Assembly: GCA_002785995.1 (NCBI GenBank)
Contig: NHNV01000029.1
Span: 62,001 to 126,000, forward strand
Reading direction: 5' to 3'
Source: Mycosphaerelloides madeirae
Taxonomy: Eukaryota; Ascomycota; Dothideomycetes; Mycosphaerellales; Mycosphaerellaceae
DNA length: 64,000 bases
Both the position numbers and the translations under genes were made by a program. This document shows positions 24,151 to 35,130 of this stretch, in pieces. The notes beneath the pieces are model-generated. The model saw only the letters and a list, made by a program, of their open reading frames with translations. It ran no database searches and was not told where the DNA came from. Position 1 is the stretch's first letter, and each line of letters opens with the position of its first letter.

Positions 24151-25075
24151 TCATTGCATTCGAGTAGAGATGCCAAATTCATACGGCAGGATCCGAAGGC
24201 ATATGGGGCCGCTGTGATAGTCGGCAGGGGTGAATGACTGGTGTCATGGCGCAAGCCAGACGATCCGCACGAGCTCCCCGAAGCAACTTCATGTTGCAGC
24301 GGAGGTGGGTCGGTCCATGTATGTACCTGGTCAATATGCTACGGGAAGGACTCGGCTGCAGCGTGATGCCGACTCCTGTGTGCCAGAGCCGCGAGGCCTC
24401 GAAGGCGTGTACTGGGATTGTCTTCCTTTGCTGCAGCAAGTCGTACTCAACATGATGACTTCAGCATAGCGGTATGTATGCCTTCCAGAGTAGCTGTGAT
24501 GGCCGCGTACTTGGCAGATGCTATCAGGGCCTTCTCTTGCGTACAGATCCTTCTTCATGTGCGCTATTCGGTGGTGGGGGAGTACACGGCGGGATGGGTG
24601 CTCAGCGTGGAGGATGCCGTGTTCGTCCATTTGCAGGCTGCGAGCATCAAGTACCAAGTAGTATAAGGCAGCATTCACGTCTGTCTACAGCCTGCAAGAG
24701 GGAAGAGGATGTGAAGGAGAAGGTTGGCGTGTCATCTTGTTGTAAGTTTGTACGATTCTGAGCGGCACGGCCAAGAGAAGCCTTCAATTTCCATTGAGAT
24801 ATTGATGGCTTCAATGAATATAGAGCGGTGACGTACGCTAGCCTCGATCCTCACTGCTCACCTCTCATCGCAACTTCACACACAAATCTCGAGCATTTCC
24901 AGAACACTTACTCAGCATACTCTGGTAATTGGAGACAGCAATACAACGACTGACTCGGAGCTTCTTCTCGGGTTCCAACCACCAGCTCAGCGCGACTTGC
25001 GTTCCATGGTCCATGGAGCCCGGAAACCGGACGCCGTTGGGTGAAGCTGAAGGGTACCATGTGGCGTCCACGAGC

Positions 25076-25086
25076 CCGAGAGACGG
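25076..25086 (+). promoter_or_regulatory. Candidate Zn2Cys6 site CCGN5CGG upstream of the cupin gene
   Basis: The sequence CCGAGAGACGG is an inverted CCG/CGG pair with a 5-base spacer, a usual target layout for Zn2Cys6 proteins. Its core CGAGAGACGGT is identical to the one between the two PKS genes (9239-9249). It lies about 230 bp upstream of the cupin start codon. Confidence 0.35.
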
Positions 25087-25316
25087 TATTGTTCGGCCTC
25101 ATTGCATCACTAGCATAGTGGTGTTCCATTCGATCTGCTCCTATTTCCAGCAGATTTCGGCTCCAGGGACATTTCTAACTGATCGTGCGTCCCTGAGCCA
25201 CTGCATCACTCTTTTCTCATTTCCACGTTGAAAATCATCTCTCGAAACAACATCTAAACCCTATTTTCTCTTCAACATCCCTCACATCCTACGATCAGAA
25301 ACCACCAGCTGTTAAC

Positions 25317-26014
25317 ATGACTCAAACCCAGACCCAGAAGCCCGTGGTGCCTCTCACAATCCGCAAGAACAATGAGTACTTGTCGACGTTGAAGGTTGCC
25401 CATGTTGTCCCAGATGCCATCCCATGGCGACGACTTGGACAATGTGAGAGCACAACGATCGAAACTCAGATGTCGAGTCGATTACTGACAACTCCTCAGA
25501 TATGTACAGAATCCTTGAAGATGGCAGTCAAACCCAAATGCGCCTCTCCATGGTCGAGAGCCTAATCCCTCCCAAAAGCAACGGACCAGTCATGCACTTT
25601 CACGAAATGCACGACGAAGTCTTCATCGTCACAGTAAGCATCCTCCTCCTCCTCCCACCACAACCTCTAACCTCACCACAGAAAGGCAAAGTCCGCTTCC
25701 ACACCACCTCGAGCGCCTCGCCCATCGACGTCAAAGCCGGCGAGCTAGTCACCGTCCCCACCCGCGTTCCCCACAAATTCAGCAACCCCTTCGACGAAGA
25801 AGGCATTTTCATCAACCTCAACACTCCCGGCTTCTACGCCCGCTACTTCGAGCACTTGGAGGAGCTGATTGGCGAGGGCAAGGAGTTGACGCCGGAGGTG
25901 AATATTGCTGCGCAGAGGCGTTTTGCGACGATTCCGTTGAATGAGGAGGAGATTATGAGGTTGATTAAGGAGGGGCAGACGCATGATGCGAATGGTGACG
26001 AGATTGATATGTAA
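25317..26014 (+). CDS. Cupin-fold protein
   Basis: Three exons (introns 25444-25499 and 25634-25681) encode 197 residues. Cupin motif 1 is MHFHEMHDEVFIVTKGKV, with the two His, Glu and Gly in place, and motif 2 is GELVTVPTRVPHKF, which supplies the last metal-binding His. Single-domain cupins of this kind act as dioxygenases, cyclases or isomerases in fungal polyketide pathways, but the reaction cannot be read from sequence. The second intron is 48 bp and its retention would keep the frame, inserting 16 hydrophobic residues into motif 1, so splicing is needed for a normal fold. No signal peptide is present. It converges on the P450 gene at 26579, and together they look like tailoring genes of the cluster. 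Confidence 0.88.
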
Positions 26015-26578
26015 GATTCAGAGAATTGCATAGATTTTATGCATAGAGAATAAGACATGTCGTGGCTATTTGCAGCCTGTCTAAATTAGAAACTTCCGGT
26101 ATTACGGGAGTCCCATCGTCGTCAGAAAGTCGCTAACAGTTCAAAACATCTTAGGAGCATCTTAAAAAAGCTGGTAGGTGGATGATAAGTGTGAGGGGAA
26201 ACGAATCGGTGCATCTACGTAATAAGTATGCCGAGAGATGGAGCAGAGGGTCTGTGGTAGCACAACCAAGAGAGTATGTTGGAGATAGAGACGGAATTTG
26301 CAAGTCAAGTCGTTTCACCTACAGTCAAAGGCCTTTCTACAACTTCCGAACAGTCGCTTGAAGAATTCTACTAGATCGATCATCTCCTCAAAAAAGGGCC
26401 ACCATCAACTTTCCACAGTTCGAAACCGCGGGTTCTTGCCGCCATTTATGCCCAAGGACCTCATATCACACACAAAAGCTCTTGAATTTCAATAGAATGT
26501 ATCGCATTGAACATATCACTAGATACACCAAACAGTGCAACTTCACCTCCGATATAGATATATCTCTTTCCATCCGGC
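26015..26578. other. Convergent intergenic region, cupin to P450
   Basis: This is the shared 3' region of two convergent genes. A frame at 26298-26495 (plus) has no recognisable motif. I see nothing else. Confidence 0.5.
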
Positions 26579-28282
26579 TCAAGCCTGCACATGCTTAAAA
26601 TCCAAGAACAACGCAGGCTTCTGCCAAAAGCCCTGAATATGCTGCGTCTTCTGCCAATCCTGTTGCCCAGCACACAAGTTGACGTCGAAACGGTACAGCA
26701 TCTTCGCGAGGGTGAGGCGCATTTCAGCCTTCGCAAGATTCTACAAAGCACAAAAGTCAGTATCACAGGTTCATCACAAAAGATTGGGGGTATGTATCTC
26801 ACCTTCCCCAAGCAATTCCTCGGCCCAAAAGAAAACGGCTGCATCACCGCGCGGTTATCGTTTTGGAAGGGAGCGGCATTCTGATTCTCTGCGAGCCAGC
26901 GTTCAGGGAGGAAATCGTCGGCTCGATAGAAGTTGTCGGGGTGGCGGTATGCGGAGTAGGGGTTCACGCCCACAGTCATATCCTCTGGCACGACAATACC
27001 ATCGATCGTTTCGCCCCCGGCTGGAGTGCGGCGGGGCATAGAGATGGCGACTGGCGGGTACAGACGCAGCGCTTCCGTGATGACGGCCTCCATGTACGGC
27101 AGATTGTTTGTGCTGAGGATAGAGATCTCTTCCTCAGAGGAGAAAGTCTCGCGGACTTCCTTAAGGAGACGGGAGAAAGTAGACGGGTTGGTGAGAGTGA
27201 AGAACAGAGCGCCACACATTGCCGTACCAGTAGACTCAGAGCCTGCGCCGAGAAGAGAGAAGGCGTTGACGTGGATCTCGGCTTCGGACATACCCTTCTC
27301 GTCGTTCGCGGCGAGGATGTAATGCATAAAGTCCTTGCGGGAAGATTCAAGTTGCATCCGTTTAGCGACAGAATTCATGGCTCGCTTGATGTTCTCGACC
27401 CTTTTACCGGCGATGTCGGCTGGGGTGAAGTACTTGCGGATGCTCATGAGACCCCAGTATTTCCACATTTGCATGAGGGTGAGCTCGGTGGCCATAGGTG
27501 TGATGGCGGCTACGAAGGGGGCGGGTTCGCCCTGGTCGAGAGAGCCGAAGGGTTCGCCGAATGCCATGTCGCTGATGAGGTCGAAGGCTGAGAGCAGAGG
27601 TCAACACTCGTCGTGCGATGTATTCTGAGATACTCTACTTACTCAAGAAGTTGATCCAGGCGGCCATGTTCAAGGGTCCGCGATCGCACCTACGAGACAA
27701 TTGCTCGAGGAGTTTGTTGATATGCATCAAGAGAATACTCTCCTGTTCCCTTAATGCTCTCTCCGAGAAGGCGTGAGCCATCAATCTCCGCTGACGAGTG
27801 TGCGTCTCCCGATCGGAAACAAAAAGATCTGCATTCGTGTCAATATAAAGTCACCTCACCATTATCAAGAACCCACTCTGAGCTCCCGTCGGAGTCAAAA
27901 GCTTGAAATTTGGATCCTTGCTCATCTCCTGTGATCGATGTCCATAGATTGTCTTCCATGCTGTCTCAGTTGTGAACGAAATCTCGTTAGGAGCGATTCG
28001 AACTGCAGATCCGAATTCGATGTGCAACTCCAGCAGTTTGTGCTGGAGTGTTCCCTGGTATTGATACCAGCACCATGGAATTCGTGTTGCGGCCCACAGC
28101 TTTGGCCCTGGGGTGTCTTTGAGAGGGTGCAGGTATACGTTGTAGACGACGTGGTAGATGGCTGCTGCCAGGATCTGCCAAACGTGTTAGATTCAGTTAT
28201 GCTCCTGTTCATTCGTGTCGCAACCTACACCATATGGCAAGGCTAGCAGGATCCAAGTTGAAAGTGAGGATGTTGACTCCAT
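26579..28282 (-). CDS. Cytochrome P450 monooxygenase
   Basis: Five exons: 28282-28229, 28174-27877, 27828-27643, 27597-26813 and 26740-26579. Introns of 54, 48, 45 and 72 bp close in phase to give 494 residues. An N-terminal hydrophobic anchor (about residues 7-30) is followed by the HPLKDTPGPKLWA hinge. Also visible are the C-helix region THTRQRRLMAHAFSERAL, the I-helix oxygen motif AGSEST near 295, EALR (ExxR) near 352, the PERW motif and the heme signature FSFGPRNCLGK with its Cys near 437. It resembles the benzoate-hydroxylase / isotrichodermin C-15 hydroxylase type of fungal P450s, ER-bound enzymes common in secondary metabolism. All key residues are present, so it looks functional. A large open frame on the other strand (26863-27591) is only its antisense shadow. 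Confidence 0.93.
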
Positions 28283-29015
28283 GTTTGCTCGATGATACGG
28301 CGACAGTGGAAACGTTCCAGACCAGAAGTCGATTTTGTTCAGAGGCAGGAAGTGTTCCAAAGAGCCAGACGACATACCATGCCCAAAGAAGCAATTTCAG
28401 CTGCTGAGTGAGCTAAAAGGAGCTCGCAAGCCGAGCGATGAAGGGAGTGATCGACACTCGGCTGACGGGCGCCGCAAAGGCGTGGAGTCCACGCGGTTTG
28501 AACTGCCGGTATCAATAACATCATCAACTCGGTGAGCGTTTGTAGCCCGCATCCTCTGAGGTCGCACTGCCGTTCAGTCATCTGGAAGATCACACTGAGC
28601 TCCAAGCGACGCGCATGAAGCTGAGCTGAGGTGCTCATCAAATTTCGGTGCAAAAGGGCCGGGGTTACGCATCAGGTATTGACGACCATTCGGATCTCAT
28701 AATCGACGGAAGTGTCTCCGTCCAGGACTAAACTTTGCATCATCCAGAGCCTAGAAGGGTGAAAGAATGACCGTCCTCCGCGACCGACGTCGAGAGTCTG
28801 CCTCAGTGGCTAGGCGCATGATTTTGAATGCACATCCGGGCCACCAGGCAGGAGGGCAGCTCGACATGATTCTGCAAGTGATTGGGGCCACAATGGCAAG
28901 CAAAACGGAGGGTAAGGTCGTGGATGAAAAGAAGAAGACGAAGGAATAAGAATCCCAAGAGAGATTTCAGATCAGCGACTGAACAAGGCTCTGACTCGGC
29001 AGATGAGTCGGCCCA
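28283..29015. other. Region upstream of the P450, before repeat copy 1
   Basis: The first part should be the P450 promoter. The rest contains only short frames, such as 28767-28949 (plus), that match no family I recognise. The 608-bp repeat begins immediately after. Confidence 0.45.
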
Positions 29016-29623
29016 ACAGCTCCGGAGCGATATCGAGTTTCCTGAGCAGAACTTTCCTGCCTTTCACTCTGCCTTTCTCCAATTACCAGCAAAAATGAAT
29101 GGCAGAATAAAAATTAAAATGATCAAAACAATCAACACCAGGGATTCGCATATGGTCACCCACTATACTACTAATCTGGCGGTAGAATGCTTATCTAGGG
29201 CAGAGCGGACGGGATGCCGAGCTTTCATTCTCCAATGGTCGATTGTGATGGACGTTGTAAAAAAACGTTTATAATAGTAGAAACCTGATGAGGGGAGGAT
29301 CTTGGCGTGGAACAAGGTCAAAACTTCCTCGCAAGATCCTTCACGCCTACCTCCTGCTCAGACCATGGACGCCAGACTCGCTTCGCTCGTACAGAAGTAG
29401 TGGTACCGAAGAGTCTTCACGTTCGGCATGTAACGCTTCCTCCATTTGGGATCCGCAGTATGAGTGTCTGTCAGTCCATCTGCCTCGACCTCCTTTCCAG
29501 AACACGGTCCTCGGATACTTGACAATGCGGATACTTGACAATGCTTTCTGGAGCTTGCCACGCGTCCAAATGTCCACCGTTCTTGATGCTTTTGCTGGCA
29601 AACGACGTTTCTGAGGTGACTTT
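29016..29623. repeat. 608-bp dispersed repeat, copy 1
   Basis: This block recurs at 37612-38219 in the same orientation with no gaps and about three base differences that I can find (for example A/C in the AATTACCAGC/AATTACCCGC word). Inside, the 16-base word GGATACTTGACAATGC occurs twice in tandem (29513-29528 and 29529-29544). GGATCTTG and CAAGATCC form an inverted pair. No terminal inverted repeats, target-site duplications or transposase motif were found. The open frames in it are identical in both copies only because the DNA is. It is probably a fragment or non-autonomous relic of a mobile element, or a segmental duplication. Confidence 0.85.
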
Positions 29624-30033
29624 CCCAGGCCTTGGGAGGAATGACGTTTTCTTTCCGGAAAACAGGCTAGATCCTGTCGAGCAAGTTAGCATGTGATGGG
29701 AGAATGCTCGCGCAGCAGCTGCTATTGTTGTCAAGATCAAGACCACAGTAAGATCCGCTTTCGCAGAAACATCATAGTTCTCAGGTTGAGAGTCGAGCCT
29801 GGATGATCCTGCTGCATTCCCGCACGGCTGCAATCAAACTGGCGAACTCTGGAATGTCGGTCATGTCCACGTTCGAAACCCGGCGTGTCGCTGCGGCACG
29901 GTCGAAAAGTCTCCTGGTCAAAAGACTGCCACAGTTTGTGTTCCACAATCTCCACCGGCTTCAACTTTTCTCCTTGCTACAAGGGAACGACATCGACTTA
30001 TTCCTCTGCACGTTTCGCTACACGCACACTAAC
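29624..30033. other. Region between repeat copy 1 and the P450 pseudogene
   Basis: No feature was recognised. Short overlapping frames on both strands (for example 29737-29964 minus) carry no motif. Confidence 0.4.
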
Positions 30034-31599
30034 ATGGCTTTGGTGGACCTATTGGTGACATCGAGCACCTCATCTCGGGTGACCAGCGTTCTTTTGCTCA
30101 TCATTTCAGTATGGAGACCACACAACCAACACTGTCCTCAATCCAGCTAACGACCATTGCAGTACTCGGTCACTTTATGGGTCGATGACTTGTTCTTCCA
30201 TCCGCTGGCTAGATATCCCGAACCCTTCCTCTGGCGAGCGTCCAGACTCCCGTACATGCGCGCCTGTTGGAGTGGGCATTTCCGTTATGCCGTGCAAGAA
30301 CTACACCAAAAATATGGAGATGTTGTGAGGACCGCACCAAACGAGCTTTCCGTTGCCAGTCCAACTGCATAGGACGATATCCATTCCAATCGAGGAGCCA
30401 ACTGCGAAGCTTTTCACGAAAGCGAGCTGTGGCATAGAAATCCTGATAGCGGACCTGCTTTCGTCTTGGTTCCTCGCGATCCCCAAGAACATGCTAGAGT
30501 GAAGCGCTTCATGAATCTGGCATTTAGCGAAGGCGCCGTTCTTCAGCAAGAACCAATTATTTAGCAATACGTCGACGTGAGTATTCGAAGACTTGGCGAA
30601 CGTATTTCGACTGCCGGAACGGCCACCACATTCAACGGCATCCATTGGATCAACTTCACCTTATTCGATATTATCAGAGATCCTCATCCTGAAGAATCAT
30701 TCGGCTGTCTTGAGAAGTGCGAGTACGAAAGATGGATGGCCTCGATGAATGCACCTACTAAGCTTCACTTCCTTTCCATTCAGCTCCGGCATTATCCCGC
30801 GATAATTGCCTTGATAAAACCATTAATTGAATTCCTGATCCCAAAAGATCTTGTGGCCATCCAAATGGACTATCGTGAAAGGTCTACGGCAAAGCTCAAC
30901 CGTCGACTGTCACGCGCGAATAAATTATCAGACCGGCCTGACATTGTGTCGAAACTGATCCGGAGCGGAGACATTCAACAAGGATTGAACCTAGAAGAAA
31001 CCGCTATGCACTCCATGCTATTCGTAAACGTGGCTAGCGAGACGACAGCTACTACCATGACTACCACGTTCAATCACTTGACGCAGAATTCGCAGTCTTT
31101 GGCGCTACTTCAGAATGAAGTGTATGAATCAGAAATGTCTTTGTCATCTTTGAAGAGGCTACCATACTCAAACGCTGTCTTGAAGGAGGCGCTTCGAATG
31201 TGCAATTCGACGTGGGTGAAGTCTCAATTTGGACGCGGGCAAAGCTATCACTCCCCAGTCTGACAGAAAACGTTCGCATTTCGCCTTCACAAGGGGGGAT
31301 TGTTCTTGGAGATCATGTGCTAGGCAATGTATGACTTCGAAGGCCGTACCGAATCTTCTCTTAACAATCTGCAGACCTATGTCTCCATACAGCATCTGGC
31401 AACTTCTATGTCTGAATGGCACTTCTACGACGCCCAAGTTTGGCAACTAGAGAGATGGCCAGCTGACGCAGAAACTAAACCGAACTCACTCTACTACAAC
31501 GACCAACGCAAGGGCGTTCGAGCAGTCGACTGGGGACAGCACAACTGCGTTGGTGAACCTCTTGCGTGGGCGTGGATGCGTTTGATCATTGCCAAGTAA
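30034..31599 (+). pseudogene. Cytochrome P450 pseudogene
   Basis: A P450-like frame can be followed from an N-terminal anchor exon (30034-30108, then an intron at 30109-30162) through HPLARYPEPFLWRAS, YGDVVRTAPNELS, FMNLAFSEGA, the I-helix region VASETTAT, LKEALRM (ExxR) and a decayed heme loop, WGQHNCVGEPLAWAWMRLIIAK. In-frame stops lie at 30370-30372 (TAG where a Trp codon is usual) and 30562-30564. The frame changes again near 31230-31330, between the ExxR region and the PERW-like LERWPAD. The conserved Gly of the AGxET motif is lost. It is the same broad type of P450 as the intact gene at 26579 but clearly not a recent copy of it. Confidence 0.85.
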
Positions 31600-31849
31600 A
31601 GACAAATCATGTGAGAAGCTATCGAGGTTCGACATCATCTGCTAATGTTCCGATACTCAGGTGAATCGTAGCATTCGATCTTTGCAAGTCTGATTCGCCC
31701 ACCCACAAATTCAAGGAACACACGATGCAAATCTCCAGTTTCCCGTGCGAAGGGATCTATGGGAACCTTCTAGTCGTAACCTGGTCTGGTAGGCATGTCA
31801 GCAAACTTCCGGCCTTCATTCAACCGAATTGTCGCTCTCATTGGATTCT

Positions 31850-32450
31850 TCTATTGGCTTTCTCAACAGCATTCCCCCAATCAACTCGGGCGCCCCACAT
31901 CACGATACCCACGACTCCGTCAGGTTTGACGACTCGGTATAGCTCTGAACAGCGCCTGCTGAATAAAAAGGTTCGAAGTCTTTGGGCCCCGTACTCATTG
32001 AAATCACGGTAACTCATGTTTTAGACCCCGAATGAAGCTGATAGCAAACAAGCTCGCTCCATACGAGAACGTATTATCGTCAAGATCCGCCAATGTAGCA
32101 ACATCCACCTTCTGAGTTCGGACATTTGGAAGTTGGAGTTTGTCGACTTCCTCGAGCATGCCCTCTGCAATGTCGGTCGCCAACATAGGAGTCGAGCGAT
32201 TTTTCTCGTGGGTCTGGATCGAAGATTACCAGTGCCGCATCCAAGATCGATCGCGCTGCTTGATACCGTTTAGTTCTGTATATTGTACATCTGGATTGGA
32301 TCATTCTCAGTGACTTCCATTGTTGCTCGCCATCTTCACTTACTCGATCAGCCAGTGCAGAGGTTCCCTGGAGAGTTGTTCTGGCAATGGCATTTGTATA
32401 CACTTTCGCTCCTATGGCCGACGAACTGGTCTCGATTACTGGCTGGTCCA
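31850..32450 (-). pseudogene. SAM-dependent methyltransferase pseudogene
   Basis: On the minus strand the pieces of a class I methyltransferase appear in order but in different frames: NAIARTTLQGTSALADRV near 32380, SAM motif I AIDLGCGTGNL at about 32219-32256, then the post-I region MLATDIAEGMLEEVDKLQLP from about 32186, and finally ELYRVVKPDGVVGIVMWG at about 31900-31955. Frameshifts separate motif I from the next strand and the central part from the C-terminal part. In fungi such enzymes are usually O- or C-methyltransferases of secondary metabolism. Confidence 0.72.
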
Positions 32451-32813
32451 GTTCCTTGTTAATCATTCTGGACGGGGATGATACAAGAGATGATATCGAA
32501 TGCATGAGAGTGACCAACTCTGAAACCCAAGAGAGTTGCGGAGGATTGTAAGCGCCCGAACAATCGCACATGGCACAGTATGGAGGGGGGCCATGGCCCA
32601 AAACGGACACATTCAAGACCCTGCATCAGACCCACTGTGCAAGATAGCTAAACCGGAACTGTTGTCGAATTCAATCTCGATCAGGCCTCAGTGCGGGACT
32701 CCTTCAAGGCCTACTATTCGGATCTAGAGACATTCAGCTGAGTACATCGCAAGCGATGGAACACAAACCACCGAACAAAGATCGCCTTCTGGGATCAAAG
32801 CACTGAGTCTGAT
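32451..32813. other. Region between two pseudogenes
   Basis: No recognisable feature. A short plus-strand frame at 32536-32727 has no motif. Confidence 0.4.
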
Positions 32814-34085
32814 TTAGGTCACACATCTGAATCCGACATTGTCCTTGTCCGTCATTCCCACATACGCTTTAGTCTCTAATACATCGTCACCGATTGGCGC
32901 ATGCCTTGAGTCTCGACAACGATTGCAGTACGCGTAACACGCAAGCAAGAGCAATAGAAGGATAGGCAGCACACAACATCTCACGACTAATGCTATCTTC
33001 ACAGAATAATATTGAGGCGCATCCTTTGCACGGAAGGCCTGGGCTGTGATCAGGTCACCGATGTTGACTCCAGCACAGGGTCAGTACGATTCTGGAGAAT
33101 ATGACAGCCATCCTTACATCCGGCGTGCATGAAAGCTGCGACAAAAGTCCGTTTCGTGTGACCAGCTGTATTGGTCATGCTGAGGATGTATCAACGCTTG
33201 GCCTTGGACGATCCGCTCCCAGAAGAACTTACATCCACTGCCAGAAAGTCGGCAAAATACCAGTCACAATCTGAAATACCAATAATCCCGCAAGCGAGCC
33301 AGCTGATACCTGATGAGGATAAAACGGCGGGAGACAATTTCCGAGGATATCACCACAGGTGAATGCAAATGTGATTAGCCAGCGTCTTTCAAAATGCCGG
33401 ATTAAGATCCTGGTGGCGAGAATCGATACGAGCTGCACAGCTCCAGCCGGCATATTGAGAAGAGCTGATTGCTTTGGAGAATAGCTGAACGATCTGATCA
33501 GCGTCGCGGTGTAGGAGGTGATATATCCCACACAAAGTCCTTCCAGGAGTGACACGACGAATCCGAAACATAGGGGTGCATGCGTCAGGCTCTCGATGAG
33601 TTGCTTGGGCTGGAAATGCTTGTTCTCGATCCCGGACTGGTTACCCTTGACATGTTCCAGGAGGTTGACCTTTTCTTCCTCGTCCAAGAACCAGGCGGAT
33701 ATTGGCGTGTCAGGAACTGCGAAGACCAGGGCAACCTCAAGCAAGGCGGTGAATAATACTGTTGTGATTTGGGGATGCTCCTTCTGTCAGGAGCATACTC
33801 ATATGGGTGCCACTGCCGCTTTGCTACAATGCTGCAATGCTGACGCACACCTGCTCTTCTCTTTGCATGTGTACTTGTAGACAATCACATATAGAAGAAC
33901 AACAGTCATCTTGCTATATGCGCACTCGGCTACGTTCACCACCTGAACAACAAATACAATGGCGAGGAACATCATCCTCCACGCCGCAGTGGCAGAGGTA
34001 GTTGATGGCTGACATGCTGGAATCCCCGAGATATGAGGCCACTCAGAATCTGCGCAATCCCGAACCCGGAGTACCTCAAATGAGC
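32814..34085 (-). pseudogene. MFS permease pseudogene (allantoate/Dal5 type)
   Basis: The C-terminal two thirds of a Dal5-type permease remain: the loop LDEEEKVNLLEHVKGNQSGIENKHF (in part), transmembrane stretches around LCFGFVVSLLEGLCVGYI and LAGLLVFQIVTGILPTF, then after a probable intron NTAGHTKRTF, another probable intron, and AKDAPQYY plus the last helix and the typical DKDN-type tail. Further 5' only scraps are left (GFGIAQILSGLISRGF and AWRMMFLAIVFVVQVV, in different frames, interrupted near 33780-33950), and the first helices are missing. It is broken and probably not functional. Confidence 0.75.
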
Positions 34086-34209
34086 TAATAGTCAAGAGCA
34101 GTTGGGCAACTTTTGTTGCTCCTCAAGAAATGACCAGCGAAAACATAGCAAGGCAAGATCGGCTGTCCATATCCTTAGCTACATAACGAAGCAACATGTG
34201 GGCGTTGCG

Positions 34210-34430
34210 TGTCCGCTCGGGACGATCTAGTCCATGCCAGTGGCGTCCAGCCGTTGGCGTCATTAGTCTATCTTTGGCGTAAGTTACTGGTGGTTCCGCT
34301 TGAGTAACGACCCCAGAACATCTGCATTAGATAGTCGTGCAGCCCAGGAAATCGCGTTTCGACCTGAGTTGTCTTGTTGCGATACGTCGCATCGTCTATG
34401 ACGGAGCAAGAATTTGATCAACATCCGCCT
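34210..34430 (-). pseudogene. Ankyrin-repeat relic, minus strand
   Basis: Two degenerate ankyrin units can be read on the minus strand: LIKFLLRHRRCDVSQQDNSG with NAISWAARLSNADVLGSLLKR, then, after stops, NGWTPLAWTRS. This matches the arrangement (VVKLLL..D..GRTPLSWAA..GH) of large fungal ankyrin proteins. There is no start, and stops interrupt the frame. Confidence 0.55.
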
Positions 34431-34436
34431 CGGGAC

Positions 34437-34605
34437 GCACAGCTCTCTCTTACGCCGCAGAGTCCGGTCGTCTTCAATTGATGCAACACCTGCTCGGCGC
34501 CACAAGGATCGACACGAATCTATCAGATGAGGAAGGGAAAATACCATACGCATACGCGGCTGCTGCCGGACATAATGAGGTGCACGAGCTCATCTCTCGA
34601 AGGCC
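34437..34605 (+). pseudogene. Ankyrin-repeat relic, plus strand
   Basis: On the plus strand the frame reads LSYAAESGRLQLMQHLLGA followed by DEEGKIPYAYAAAAGHNEV, two ankyrin units. It begins almost where the minus-strand relic ends. It has no start codon of its own and fades out after about 34605. Confidence 0.5.
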
Positions 34606-35130
34606 GCAAATTTTCAGCAAGAACAAGAGCTCATGTAATTTCCCAAGAGGCTGAATTGACCGTCACACCCGCTTCCGACCTCTGCTACGTCTTACCTTTT
34701 CCAAAACAAAAACTTCAAGCTGTGCTTCCCTACCACTCTCTCTGCTCTGTGCGTTGCCTCACGGCCTGCGTCAAGGGACCACTCGTTCTCTGGTATCATT
34801 GAAGGAAGGCATTTCGCTGATGAATGTGAGGGAAGTGTTGTCGCGTACGAATCTGGATTAAGGGATGGGATGAGCACAAATCGAGGGAGGACGTAAAGTG
34901 CAGAATAGAACGCTTGACAGGCGTTAGTACTTGCGCATTGATTGGTTAGGGGAGCCTCGGAACGTGAGGTGGCTATGCAAGGGTGCATGCAGCAGCATGC
35001 TGTGCCTCGAGGCCTCGTCGCCTTGTTCACGCAATTGAAGGTCACGAGACCGACCGAAATTTAGCCGAGCGCTGCGACTCCCCCGAATGCTGAAGCAAAT
35101 GCCCTTTCTTCTCCATTGATCACATGCCAA
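34606..35130. other. Region upstream of the ribosome recycling factor gene
   Basis: No gene recognised. The last part presumably contains the promoter of the ribosome recycling factor gene. Confidence 0.45.

Larger units (their letters stand above)
22663..25316. other. Long intergenic region upstream of the AflR-like and cupin genes
   Basis: No gene could be supported in these 2.65 kb. Open frames such as 22957-23352 (minus, 131 codons) and 22809-23129 (plus) overlap antisense to each other and match no family I know. It contains a diverged tandem repeat at about 23925-24150 and a candidate regulator site at 25076-25086. The two ends should hold the promoters of the AflR-like gene (minus) and the cupin gene (plus). 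Confidence 0.5.

Noticed and set aside
26863..27591. 242-codon open frame on the plus strand
   Set aside because: It is antisense to the intact P450 exon 4 and has no recognisable domain.
29016..29623. 108-codon frame shared by both 608-bp repeats taken as a conserved protein
   Set aside because: Identity reflects recent duplication of the DNA, not selection; the protein shows no motif.
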